64,000 bases of DNA, from assembly GCA_958510875.1 (NCBI GenBank), contig OY294067.1, positions 258,975,736 through 259,039,735 of the forward strand, read 5' to 3'. The position numbers and the translations under genes were made by a program. The stretch's first letter is position 1, and each line of letters starts with the position of its first letter. The notes beneath the pieces are model-generated. The model searched no databases, had not been told where the DNA came from, and worked only from the letters and a program-made list of their open reading frames with translations. The stretch is from Endomychus coccineus. Lineage: Eukaryota; Arthropoda; Insecta; Coleoptera; Endomychidae. Shown here one piece after another: positions 1-10,278 of the stretch.

Positions 1-903
1 TAGAAATTTTGATTTTGAGAAAAAAAGTTCCTATCAACATATATGCACAGACGCTTAGTTTTTGAGATACAGGAGGGTGTTGAAATTGAAAAAAAAATTA
101 GTTTTTTGCGAATATCTCCGGAACCGTTCATCGTAAAGAGAACAGTTTTCCTGAGCATTTTCTACTCATAGTAAGCTATATTCTGTGCGTTAAAAATTTC
201 CTTTTTGTTCATAATTGGTGAAGATTTTGAAGGGGTAGTGGGTGTTTTTCACCCCAACTTCTACGCCACTGGAAAAAGTACGGTTTTGAGACAAATATTT
301 GAACCGCCAATGTCTTCTACACAAAAAAGGTACTTCTGATCATAAGCTCTAAAGTTGTTTGTTTTCGAGAAAAATCAACTTTTATGTTGAAAAACATGGT
401 CAATTCTTACTAATTAAACAAAATTTATTCAAACGTTAGAACAAGTAACGAAACAAAAAAATTTACCATGTTTTTAAACATAAAAGTTGATTTTTCTCGA
501 AAACAGTCAACTTTAGAGCTTATGACCAATATCTCTCTGTGTAGAAAACATTGGTGGTTCAAATGGTTGTCTCAAAACCGTGTTCCTTCCAGTGGCGTAG
601 AAGTTGGGAAGAAAAACATCCACTCCCCCTCCAAAATCTTCACCAATTATGACTAAAAAAAAAAATTCCTATAGCACAGAACATAGCTTACTATGAGTAG
701 AAAATGCTTACAAAAGCTGTTTTCTGTACGATAAACGGTTCCGGACATATTCGCAAGAAACGAAATTTTTGTTTCAATTTCAACAGCCTGTATCACAAAA
801 ACTAAGCGTCTGTGCATATATGTTGATGAGAACTTTTTTTCTCAAAGTCAAATTTTCTATCGACTGTTGAAGTTCTGCTACTAAAACCCGGGACACCCTG
901 TAT
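1..903. repeat. Large foldback (inverted-repeat) element, cut by the left window edge
   Basis: Bases 1-399 are the reverse complement of about 466-860 with scattered differences, around a 65-base centre. Landmarks repeat in inverted order on both arms: an ACGCCACTGGAA block, the ACTATGAGTAGAAAATGCTT region and the TATATGCACAGACGC region. The right side continues to an end-like GGGACACCCTGTATA at about 889-903, so roughly 45 bases of the left tip should lie before the window. No transposase is visible. The small open frame inside is only arm sequence. The total size would be near 950 bp. This is a non-autonomous foldback; its superfamily is unknown. Confidence 0.85.
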
Positions 904-2375
904 AATTGGACAAACTAATAAATTAAAAGTAGCTATAATACTATTAACATTATCCCCTGTTTGTCGTATTAAAGAATCACATATTCGAAAAGCTCGTTTG
1001 GAATATTTTCAATATTATCATCAAATGTTAATTTTGTCTATTAAATGATCTGAATCATTGGTGATTTCATATGAATGCGGTAATTCCAAGCATATGGCTA
1101 TCGATGGTAGGTAGGGTCTTCTCTAGTGTATTCCTAGTGGATTTTCCTGTAAAACCTTAAACAAAAAAGGTTCGTTTTTTCTTGTGACTTTGTAGCCAGC
1201 ATATTGTCATCTTAGGTTAGGGGAGGGAATGAGGTAGAACCGAAACTTCTTCAAAGTGACGTCCGGGAATCATTTGGGCATTCCATAATATAAGCTTCTT
1301 GGTCTTCTAAATAGTGTTTCCGAAAATCATGCCACTATAGGAAATTGAGCTTCTTCATTTCTCAAGTATTTGATACGATTTTTTTTAATTCCAAAGAAAC
1401 GATGAATGGTATTATTTTTGTATTCATTCAGAATATAAGACGACTAATTCAGTCACTCGTTCGACAGATATAGAACAAGATGTTTTGTTCATGTCCTGTT
1501 GACAGACAATATTCACTCAAGATGTTAGATTATGTTTGTTTCCAATTGAGGCTAAAATTTGAAACAATATGAGGAAAAAGAAGGTGGGGATGTTCAATAT
1601 GAGTTCTTCTAGAATAACAGATGTAGCATTTAAAGAATCAGTCGAATTAGTTATGATGAAAGCTTTATGTATTTAATTGAACACATTGCAAAATATTTCG
1701 CCAGATCTGGTACAGGAGGATATTTATAAGACCGTTATTGTAGTTCCACCGTTAATTTAAAATATACTAATTTGAACTATTTGTTGCAATCAGTGCAATT
1801 TAGTTACTAAGTTGACTCAATTTTCACAAAGGTATGTAATGTACAGATAATTCCAGCAAGAACGTTCATGAAAAACAACAAAATTTGGCAGTCTTACACG
1901 TCACATATTTTCTGAGAATTTGTCCATGATTAATGCATGTACTATCTAATCGTAATGAAGCGAAGCGTCGCGTTCTAAAATAACTTCACGTTTAAGGTCA
2001 GTGCAAAGTGAAATCTCGTAATTCGTTTCTCATAACGCATTCACACTTCCCATGTTTATGGAAGGATAATAATAATAACAAGAAGGAAATAAAGTATTTT
2101 GTGTATATATAAATTGCTGCATTTAGCCGTTCAAACGACCGGTTCTACAGTCTTTGAACACAAACCGAAACAACAAATATTCACATTGTCGGCATCTTTG
2201 ATAATTGTCGGACAATAGAACAATGCTATATACCGACGAAGATACTGGAACTTACCAACACACTGTGTGTACCATCTTCAATTGCTCATAAATATCTATA
2301 TATTTCTGAACGATAACTCTCATCCCGATTTGCTGAAACAAATTGCTTTGTTATTTAAATAAATACACAACAGAC
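904..2375. other. AT-rich intergenic sequence, no feature recognised
   Basis: I read all six frames and saw no conserved coding motif, no RNA gene and no clear repeat. One short GC-richer phrase near 1965-2010 has no match elsewhere in the window. Confidence 0.6.
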
Positions 2376-2381
2376 CCCTTT

Positions 2382-2407
2382 ACAAGGGGCTAGCCATAGC
2401 CCCTTGT
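2382..2407. repeat. Short perfect palindrome (hairpin)
   Basis: CAAGGGGCTA and TAGCCCCTTG are separated by GCCA. A further CCCCTT lies just upstream, so several alternative hairpins can form. It abuts the small inverted-repeat element that follows and may be its outer part. Confidence 0.7.
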
Positions 2408-2416
2408 ATCCACTGT

Positions 2417-2750
2417 GGCTATCCACTTTTGAAATCAGTCGAGTGCCCATCTGAGAAATCGATTTCATTTCACGTGAAATCGAGAGAGTCATTTAAAAAT
2501 ACTAAAATGAAATCACTCATGAAAGGTGCAATCGCTAAATCGCTAGATGTCCGGCACGCTGGCCGCGGGGTACATCGCGTGGGCCGAGGCGTGGGCACTG
2601 AAGTTCTGTTTTTTTCATCAAATCGATTTCATCGTGCTCATTCAAATCGCCAGAAATCTGTTAAAAATGAGGCTGTGAAAAAAGGATGATCTCACAGTGA
2701 AATCGCATAAAATATACAATCACTCAAGCACTTTTTTTGAGTGGATAGCC
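2417..2750. repeat. Small inverted-repeat element rich in a GAAATC motif
   Basis: GGCTATCCACT at the left end is mirrored by AGTGGATAGCC at the right end, giving an element of about 334 bp. Inside, GAAATC or GATTTC recurs many times in both orientations, and a GC-rich core at about 2540-2605 stands out from the AT-rich surroundings. No clear target duplication was found. An 86-codon open frame covers the interior but has no recognisable motif, so I do not call it a gene. It could be a MITE or a single satellite-like unit. Confidence 0.5.
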
Positions 2751-2827
2751 CCTCGCCCTAGTAGGTGTGTGATCTTTTTCTGAATGAATATTGATGTCCC
2801 TATTATACAAACTGTTGCGAATAAATT

Positions 2828-4410
2828 TTGCCAACCCTCTTACATAACATTCATTTCAGAATCAGTAGTAGGTATACTCGGTCAAGCATTAAAGAAGCTT
2901 GCACAAATGTAGCAGAGGTTGAAAACAAAATTAGGCACTTTAAACAATCCTATCATATGAATTTTGATAGCTATTTTATCACCCAATTTTTTCAAAATCA
3001 ACAGAACCATTTCGAAAAAAATTTCAACAAAATCAAAGCCATTCATTCAAAAAAAAATAGTTTAATGAAGTACGCAGCTCACGAAGAACTAAATATCAAT
3101 AAACAATGGTTAAAAAACCGAACAGACACAAGCATTCCGGTGGTGCAGCACACGTTAAGCTTAGGGCCAAAATTTGCAATGACTGATAATAAAAAAAATT
3201 GCTAATTTAGATTGCGGAATTAAAAATGAAAATTCAGAGGAAAAATTAAATGAGAAATAAAATTTGATCTTGGCAAATAAAAAGAATAAACAGAAAGTGG
3301 AAATGGATATAGCAACAAATCAATTTAACTATAACACAAAAAAGACAAAAAAGTTCTTAGATGCTAACACCCAAATATTAGTTTTGAACGCGGATAAATG
3401 TAATAAAACAAAATACGAAAACAAAATAGGAAATCTAGTAAATGATGAAACAACTTACAAAAAATTGAAATCTGACCTTTCATTATAAGAACAAAGTGAC
3501 ATGAATAAATTAAAAAATAAATGATACAAAAATAAGATTGAATTGAAAAATAAATTAATTTTCTATAATGGGCAAGCACCTTATATCTGTGAGCTTCCGA
3601 ATTTACATAAATGTGATATAAATTTGAGACCCATTGTAAGTAATACTGAAGCGCCTACCTCCAATTTATCAAAATCCATCAACAATATAATAGGAAAAAA
3701 TGAATCTTATGTGAAAGACTCAAGGCATTTTAATGAATTTAAAAAAAATTTAACCGTACCCGTAGAATATCTATTAATTTTCTTGGACGTTGTGCCTTTA
3801 TTTACAAATATACCAGTCATTTTGGCATTGAGTAGCATCAAAAAACGTTCGGCAGAGATCAAAAACCACACACCTCTAGATCAATCTGAATTTATGAATG
3901 CAGTAAAGTTTTGTTTAGAATGCACTTATTTTCAATACGGTGAGCAATATTTTGGACAAATATTCGGCACAGCAGTAGGATCACCTGTTTCAGTTACTAT
4001 TGCTAACCTGGTTATGGAGTGCCTAGAAGAATCTGTAATAAATTCATAAGATTTTCAACCCGTATTCTTTGAATGGTATGTAGATGATTGCCTATTGTGT
4101 GTTCCCATTGATAAAATTCAGTATGTGATCAATAAATTTAACAATTTTCACTGTGAACTTCAATTTACTTGTGAAATATAAGTGAACAAAAATATTTATT
4201 TTATAGATATGAACATTAGGCATGATGCAGATGGAAAAATAAAAACTTCGTGGTTTACTGAAGAAGTTTTGTCTCAACGTTATTTTCACTTCAATTGCTT
4301 AGCATCAACAAGTTATAAAAAAAGTGTTATAAGCAGCCTTACAGATCGTGCGGTTAAATTGTCCCACCCACCAAGAGGATTGTCCCAAAAATTTAAAAAT
4401 TGTTCGTAAT
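2828..4410 (+). pseudogene. Penelope-like retroelement reverse transcriptase, decayed copy 1
   Basis: Translated pieces in successive frames match a Penelope-like reverse transcriptase: an N-terminal block ending LGPKFA (about 3160-3180), the motif-2/A stretch FLDVVPLFTNIP (about 3781-3815), the GTAVGSPVS block (about 3967-3993) and the YVDD catalytic box (4077-4088). The C-terminal block with DRAVKLS lies near 4345-4365. Stops and frameshifts at several points, including one before and one after YVDD, show it is dead. The GIY-YIG endonuclease is missing. It is a diverged sibling of the copy at 54.0-55.7 kb, which confirms the assignment. A Penelope terminal repeat follows directly. Confidence 0.9.
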
Positions 4411-4439
4411 ACACACATGAGTTCGTATGTTATAAGTTA

Positions 4440-4690
4440 ATTGCTGAGCAGTGGATTCTTGATACATATTCATATGCTTAAACATTGATGTGTCACAATT
4501 TCGATTATTCGTGTTTCTGTTTGTTTCGGCGATGTGAAATTGGTGCGATAAAGACGCTTTGTGCGGATACAATTAGTTTTAAGGAATCCCATTTTAGACA
4601 TAATACGTCTTCTGATGAAAATAAGAAGCATATCTATGTGTTAGTGTGACCTATTTTCCGAGAACTTATATATAACAATGGGAATAACTT
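4440..4690 (+). repeat. Penelope terminal repeat with half of a hammerhead ribozyme
   Basis: This stretch matches, in pieces, the repeats near 37.2, 39.1, 40.1 and 40.9 kb. At 4606-4618 it has CGTCTT followed by CTGATGA, the 5' strand of stem I plus the first conserved hammerhead box. Stem II and the GAAA box are deleted, and the sequence rejoins the repeat at AATAAGAAGCATAT and GTGACCTATTTTCCGAG. The ribozyme should therefore be inactive in this copy. Confidence 0.7.
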
Positions 4691-4811
4691 TTATCCAACC
4701 AGTTCGCATCAAAATATCTTTAAGCTATTGTGCTATATTTAATCGACATTGAAATTGTTCGACTGCTAAATTGGGAGTTTTGGTACAACCACCTACATTA
4801 TGTGTTATTCT

Positions 4812-5410
4812 AACGGTCGTACATACAGGTCTTGGAACTGTATTGTTTGACATGAGTATCTTACATGCCGCCAAACTCGTAGTCCCTCGCTCAGCCACCA
4901 GCTAGCGCTTGGATCGAAGTATGGCAACAATCACATTATTAAGTGAAATAATTTTTCTCATAACGCAATATTTACTATTCTGATTTGAGAGAGGAATAGA
5001 ACTGTTACTCTTGTCAAAATGTATTACTCACCTTAAATATAAATTCCCCTTTTTCGCACACATAGAAGACCTCGTTAAAACGATTTCATTCCGGAATCGC
5101 AAGCATTTACTTTTTTCGCATTTCCGCATCTTTCGGCACTTTAAAAACAGAAGTTTTTCGCTTTACACTTTTGTAACCCGTTTTGCATTTTGGCACAATG
5201 CAGTTTCGTAATTTTTTTCTAAAAACGCCGGTTTCCTTGTGTTTACAAGTCAAAAATGACACTTGCCAGAGAAAACGGTCATATATGTGTGAGAGATCAT
5301 TCTTCGATTACTGCGCCATCCGGTGGTACTACGTGGCAGTTGACGCTTAGCGGACTCACTTCTCACATGGGAAACAGCCTCGAGTTCCCAGACCTGTATG
5401 TATGACCGTG
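4812..5410. mobile_element. Non-autonomous DNA transposon with 8-bp target duplication
   Basis: GTTATTCT occurs directly before (4804-4811) and after (5411-5418) the element. The ends are inverted: ACGGTCGTACATACAGGTC at the left and GACCTGTATGTATGACCGT at the right. An 8-bp duplication with short inverted ends is typical of hAT elements. The 599-bp interior has no transposase. A 66-codon open frame inside has no recognisable motif. Confidence 0.8.
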
Positions 5411-5418
5411 GTTATTCT

Positions 5419-6694
5419 GTATACTTACAAAGGAATTCTAGTGTCGTTGGATTAGAAAAACCACGGATAAAATATTTCTCTCTATTATTCCCAGTCAAAC
5501 AATAAAACTATGGTTGCTCCATAAATTAAAGAGGGAAAAATAATGAAATAGTAGGTATTGCGTTAAGAGTTACATGGATAAACCGTCCACTCTACATTCC
5601 GGCTCTGCCTCTTTCCCCTTCCACTCTTCTTACATCACCAGCTTAAAGTTTTTTCCTTCCTAAAAATCCTAAGGATTTTAATATTATGTTGTACATTGAT
5701 CCTAATCAAGTAATTAGTACCTGAATTTAAGCCATATGAATTTGCTCACTTTCAATGAAATGAACAAATCAACTTCCAATAGAGATATAATTACATAAAG
5801 TTCTAGTAACAACAGCTGTGCTCAAATAAAAATGGAAATTGAAATGATGGAAAATGTAACATTGAACGAATGTCTTAGGGAATGATCGAATCCCATAAAT
5901 TCAAGAGAAGTAAGTACCATTAATAGGCCAAACCCTTTACACAATTCGAATGGGATGTTTAAAAAATACTAGAGTTGGTACTTTTAAAATCATTATTTAT
6001 CAATATTCAGGAACGCTCAGTTTCATTTCCTATTTTAATATCAGGTATCATCAGCATAATATTGATATGAAAATGAGAAAACATTCAAAATCCTAGAGGA
6101 TGAAAATTATTCATCAGTAACGTCCAAAATTTGAAGAGAGTTCATGCTCAATCCTCAACCAAATAGTACCGGGAGCTAGAGGAGCTATTTACAGCCTAAT
6201 AAATATAATAATTTTCACCGGACTAATATTTATTATTATTTCTATTGCGTGCCTAACAAATGAATATCGCCCACCGATTAATGATCCACCTGCTGTGAAG
6301 ACAAATGTGATAAAATATTTTTTTAATCCGTGACTCGTATTTCGTAACGTTACCTATTCAGTCAAATAATTCAGAAACACACTCTTATTAGGAAACACGT
6401 CACAGTTGTTAGAAAATATGGATATGGCTTTCACGATTGATAGCTTGGAGATATCTACGTTCCATTTAATTTTGTTTCGATTAATTCTATATCAATACGT
6501 ATTAGGATGGTGTTCATAAATTGCTACATGGTGAAAGGAATAAGCCGTTTATATATCATTAAACGAAATGATGTAAGCTACGTAATTTCCACCTTCCCTT
6601 GATTCTAAATTAATTAAAAAGATGAATTTACCCAAGTTACTGATATTTCCCAAACTAGCTTAAATTTATGGTTGTTCGGCCCTTTTCGTTAACA
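5419..6694. other. AT-rich intergenic sequence, no feature recognised
   Basis: No coding motif, RNA gene or clear repeat was seen between the 599-bp element and the hAT element that starts at 6703. Confidence 0.6.
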
Positions 6695-6961
6695 ATGATG
6701 ATTAAAGGGCGGAATATATGCACGTCAATTCAGTTAAAATATGCGCATATATATGCATAGTTTTTCTTTGAAATATGCAACAATATGCATTTATTTGTCA
6801 AAATATGCAATTATATGCCTTGAATATAACATGGAAAAATGGAAATAAATAAACGCCAACTCTTACAAAAATTATTTATTTTAAGTAAAATTAAAAGAAA
6901 AATATAATAGGTAAAATTTTTAACCTGAAATAGTATAAAATGCATTTATAACGATATATTT

Positions 6962-8370
6962 TTCAAAATTTTTGCAATAAAAGTGTTTGCCTTCTGTCTG
7001 TAAAAATATGTTTGTACAATGAAAAAGATCTTTCAACTTCTACCGATGTGATCTGGCAATATTTTAATTTGGATAGTAAGTTATAAGGCTAAGGTATTAC
7101 TTCGTTGGATGGTTCAGTATCAAAAATATTTTTGACTTTCATTAAATACTTAAAGCCTTCATTCTTTCCCACAATAACTTCGAGTTTACTTCTTACTTGA
7201 TTTCCTACATCACCGGGAACTTTTTTGCATTTGTCGGAAAAAGTTTCAACAATATTAATTGATTCTCTTAAACTCGTATTCCTACTTTCTAACGAAGTTA
7301 TTATATCTGGTATAAAACTAAAATTAACCTTAATAAAAACAAGTTCCTTAGCTGAATTTACATTTTTGAATACTGCTTGACTTTGCCCTACACACTGTGA
7401 ATTGTCTTCTAAATCTAAAACTATGTCTTTAATGGCTTCAAAATGGTCTGCGTAGAATTTCGCGGCCTTAATCCATGTTCCCCATCGAGTAATTACGGGC
7501 TCTGGAGGTAAACTAACTCCTGGCAATTTCTCTCTATAGATCTGCACTCTCAGAGATGCTTTCAAAAACACTTTCTTTTCATTTGAAATTAATTTGTTCC
7601 CCAAGGGATATTCTGCAACTGTGTTTATCCCGTGTAAAAGGCAAGTGACATGTACCATATTGGGATAAAATATTTTCAAGTTTTGGCCTACTCCAACCAT
7701 ATACGGCGCTGCGTCAGACAAAACACTAAAAACTCCTCTACTGGAACTGGATTTGGTAAAAAAAAAATTTGATAGAGACTGCTAAATAAATCGAGTTACG
7801 GTCACATTATTTGTTTTGTCTAACTGTTTAGAAGATATTTAATATGGCTTCCCTGGCTCATTTTCTTGAAGCCCTCCAATAATAAGATGTGCGATATATC
7901 GACCACATGAGTCTGTGCTTCCATCAACAATAATATAAAAATGTTCATCGCCCAGTTAAACTTTAATTTCTTCCATTACTTTCGTATACTGTTTGCACAT
8001 ACTTCTTTCTAAGTGTGGATTCGCCAGGGATAATTTGATTACAATATTTTTGAAAAAAATCTCTGAATTGTGTATTTTGCAGTTTCTTCAAAGGTATATT
8101 TGCTGCTACTAAAGCTTTGCATAAGTCTTGATGAAACACCTCCTTTTCACTCTTTGGTTTGGCATTTTGAAATGCGGTTTGCACACACTGCTGAACAGGC
8201 ACAGATTTATTTTTCTGCAACTTAGCTTTATGCATAGCTGTTTTCAAGTGTTGATCAATTTGGAACTTCTTTTCACAAAAAATGATTTTGGCACAAACTT
8301 TGCAACACACTTTATCCCCACTAAACTTCAACTCAGGAAAATTTTAAATCCACGAAGCGACTTCCGGCAT
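6962..8370 (-). pseudogene. hAT transposase, decayed (BED finger to dimerisation domain)
   Basis: Read on the minus strand, the original start is probably the ATG at 8370-8368 (MPEVASWI), followed by an in-frame stop nine codons in. Next come a BED-type zinc finger (CKVCAK, then two histidines) at about 8330-8240 and the catalytic region with VDGSTDSCGRYI near 7930-7895. A stop and frameshift follow. A long intact stretch (7721-7089) contains SDAAPYM, CLLHG and TRWGTW. After another frameshift the C-terminal dimerisation motif TSVEVERSFS lies near 7045-7015, ending at 6964. All domains of a CGGBP1-like hAT transposase are present in order. At least three lesions make it non-functional. Confidence 0.92.
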
Positions 8371-8487
8371 TTTAGGCGTTTGGAATGAATATTTTCGAAA
8401 TCACTCTTTTCACACTGGAATCTATCGACAAACTAAACTATACAATATAAATAGAAAAGAAGAGACCACATTTGCTCTCCAATTAGG

Positions 8488-8733
8488 CACCGAAAAGGAA
8501 CAAGACAAGAAGGTTCACTTGGCGTCGGTACTTTGAAGTCCGAACTATAAAAGCAGGCCGCCGCATTCCAACTAGACCCCCGCGCACCGAACAGAAGATT
8601 CTGTTCGCTGACAATACTTACTACCACCGAACACGACTTGGCACCACCAGGGATTATTTAAGTGTGCCAACGAAATAGACAACATTAGGGGTGGAGCTTC
8701 AAGTGAACCTTCTTGTCTTGTTTCTGTTCGGTG
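8488..8733. mobile_element. Short inverted-repeat element nested in hAT A
   Basis: AATTAGG flanks the unit at 8481-8487 and 8734-8740. Its ends are inverted: CACCGAA..GGAACAAGACAAGAAGG at the left, mirrored by CCTTCTTGTCTTGTTTC..TTCGGTG at the right, giving arms of about 34 bp on a 246-bp unit. It sits upstream of the transposase start, inside the hAT, so it inserted after the hAT did. No coding capacity. The 7-bp duplication leaves the superfamily open. Confidence 0.8.
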
Positions 8734-9026
8734 AATTAGGCAAGCTGATTACTTGGAAATTCCTAAACATCCAATAAATGCCGTCAATAAACCATATAAT
8801 AATAAAATGGGTCCACAAAACAAAAAATAATGGAACCTACCCACCTTTCGAATTATTTCAATTATCTGCAAGGGTTGCACTTAATCTTTTGATAAAACGA
8901 AAAACATAAAAATATGCACACAAATTTTATTTTTGCCGAAATATACAATTTTTTATGAAATTTGAAAAAATATGCAATATGTGCAAATATATGCACTTTG
9001 CATATATTCCGCCTTTTAATGATGAT

Positions 9027-9870
9027 ACTTGCCCTATTACTTTTTAAACAATAAACCCTGGGCGCCACCACGAGTAAAAAAAGAAGAATTTCAGGCTGTT
9101 ATAAATAAAGAAATAAGCATCATTGAATTGGTAGTAAGTAAAAAGGAAAAGAAACAAAGCATATAAAATCAATAACAAATATATTCAAATATTGATGAAC
9201 AATAGAAAATCTTTAACAAACTCGCAAGCCCTTTCGGAGCACCGATATAAAACTGAAACAATCGTAAACAAAGATGATCAATCTACTTTCACTCAGAAAT
9301 TACGACCAGCATCTAATTCATCATGGTAATGAAAGTTGCAACAGTGATATTAAAATTACTCCCCTGTGTATCTCCTGTGATCCTGATGGTGCCTCCGCGA
9401 GTTCTCTAGTTGTGTATTGGGATCCAATATCCTCTTATCGAAAAAGAAAAAAATACACGAGTAGGATGTCCACAAGAGAGGCCAAATTTAATACTTGCAA
9501 TGACTCAGTAAGGACGCTGAGAATAGCTTAGTTAAGCCGGATAAATATTAAATAGGTGAAGTCGAGATGAATTATAATTACAATTACAGATTAAATTAAT
9601 ATGTGACAATTATTCAGAATTTACTACAATTATAACGAAATGAATTTAAACAAAGTTAGGAAAAAATGAATGAAGTTTGAAATGATGATCAATTGATCAA
9701 CGTAATTTTCCTCACTTTTGTATGTAACATTAAAATGTTATCCGAATAAAATGTATTTTATTACCCTCTATTTTATGCAGACACTTGAAGTCAGGTTGAA
9801 TCGAATTACTTACAATATAATATAACCTTGTCTCATATTGACACCTGCTGTCACAAGAGCTGTCAAAATT
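9027..9870. other. AT-rich intergenic sequence, no feature recognised
   Basis: Only short open frames without recognisable motifs. A phrase around ATTGACACCTGCTGTCAC (near 9837) resembles one near 30670-30690 and may be an uncharacterised repeat. Confidence 0.5.
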
Positions 9871-9941
9871 TGCTACAGAGTAAATGCATGGAAGACACTA
9901 TAACAGTAAAAAATTAGCGGGAGTAGGACAGCAAAAGAATG

Positions 9942-9989
9942 AAACGTGTGGCACTCGGGGACTGCCGCGGTAAAGCTATTGCATAGCAC
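9942..9989 (-). repeat. Helentron-like terminal block, left inverted copy
   Basis: This 48-base block (ACGTGTGGCACTCGGGGACT, a GCGGTAAAG link, then GCTATTGCATAGC) is the near-perfect reverse complement of 14951-14996. The internal GCTATTGCATAGC can form a small hairpin, as subterminal repeats of Helitron-like elements do. The copy beside the endonuclease ORF at 14152-14757 ties the block to a Helentron-type element. Confidence 0.7.
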
Positions 9990-10266
9990 TACGCCACTGG
10001 AAAAAGTTGGGCAGAAAAACATCCCTTCAAAATCTTCACGAATTATGGGTAAAAAAACTTTTAGATCCCATAGAACATAGCTTGCTATGAGTAGAAAATG
10101 TTCGCAAAAGATGTTTTCTGTACGATAAACAGTTCCGGAGATATTTGCAAAAAACAAAATTTTTGTTTCAATTTCAAGACCCTGTATCTCAAAAATTAAG
10201 CGTCCGCATCATATATGTTAATAGGAACTTTTTTCCTCAAAATCAAATTTTCTATCGACTGTTGAA
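9990..10266. repeat. Half copy of the 1-903 foldback element
   Basis: From GAAAAACATCC through the ACTATGAGTAGAAAATG, CGATAAAC and ATCGACTGTTGAA landmarks, this matches the right arm of the foldback at the window start. The first 20 bases (ACGCCACTGGAA) are inverted relative to the rest. The right tip is lost where hAT B's target site begins. Confidence 0.8.
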
Positions 10267-10278
10267 CATATAGTGTAG

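Larger units (their letters stand above)
6703..9018 (-). mobile_element. hAT transposon A (BED-finger / CGGBP1-like transposase family)
   Basis: ATGATGAT at 6695-6702 and again at 9019-9026 is a perfect 8-bp target duplication. The ends are inverted: TAAAGGGCGGAATATATGC at the left and the complement of TAAAAGGCGGAATATATGC at the right. Subterminal ATATGCA-type repeats are dense at both ends, as expected for transposase binding sites. The element is 2316 bp and carries a decayed transposase on the minus strand. A smaller element is nested at 8488-8733. Confidence 0.92.

Noticed and set aside
468..656. 62-codon plus-strand frame
   Set aside because: It lies wholly in an arm of the foldback element and translates repeat sequence.
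8128..8388. 86-codon plus-strand frame
   Set aside because: It is the antisense of the BED-finger part of the hAT A transposase.
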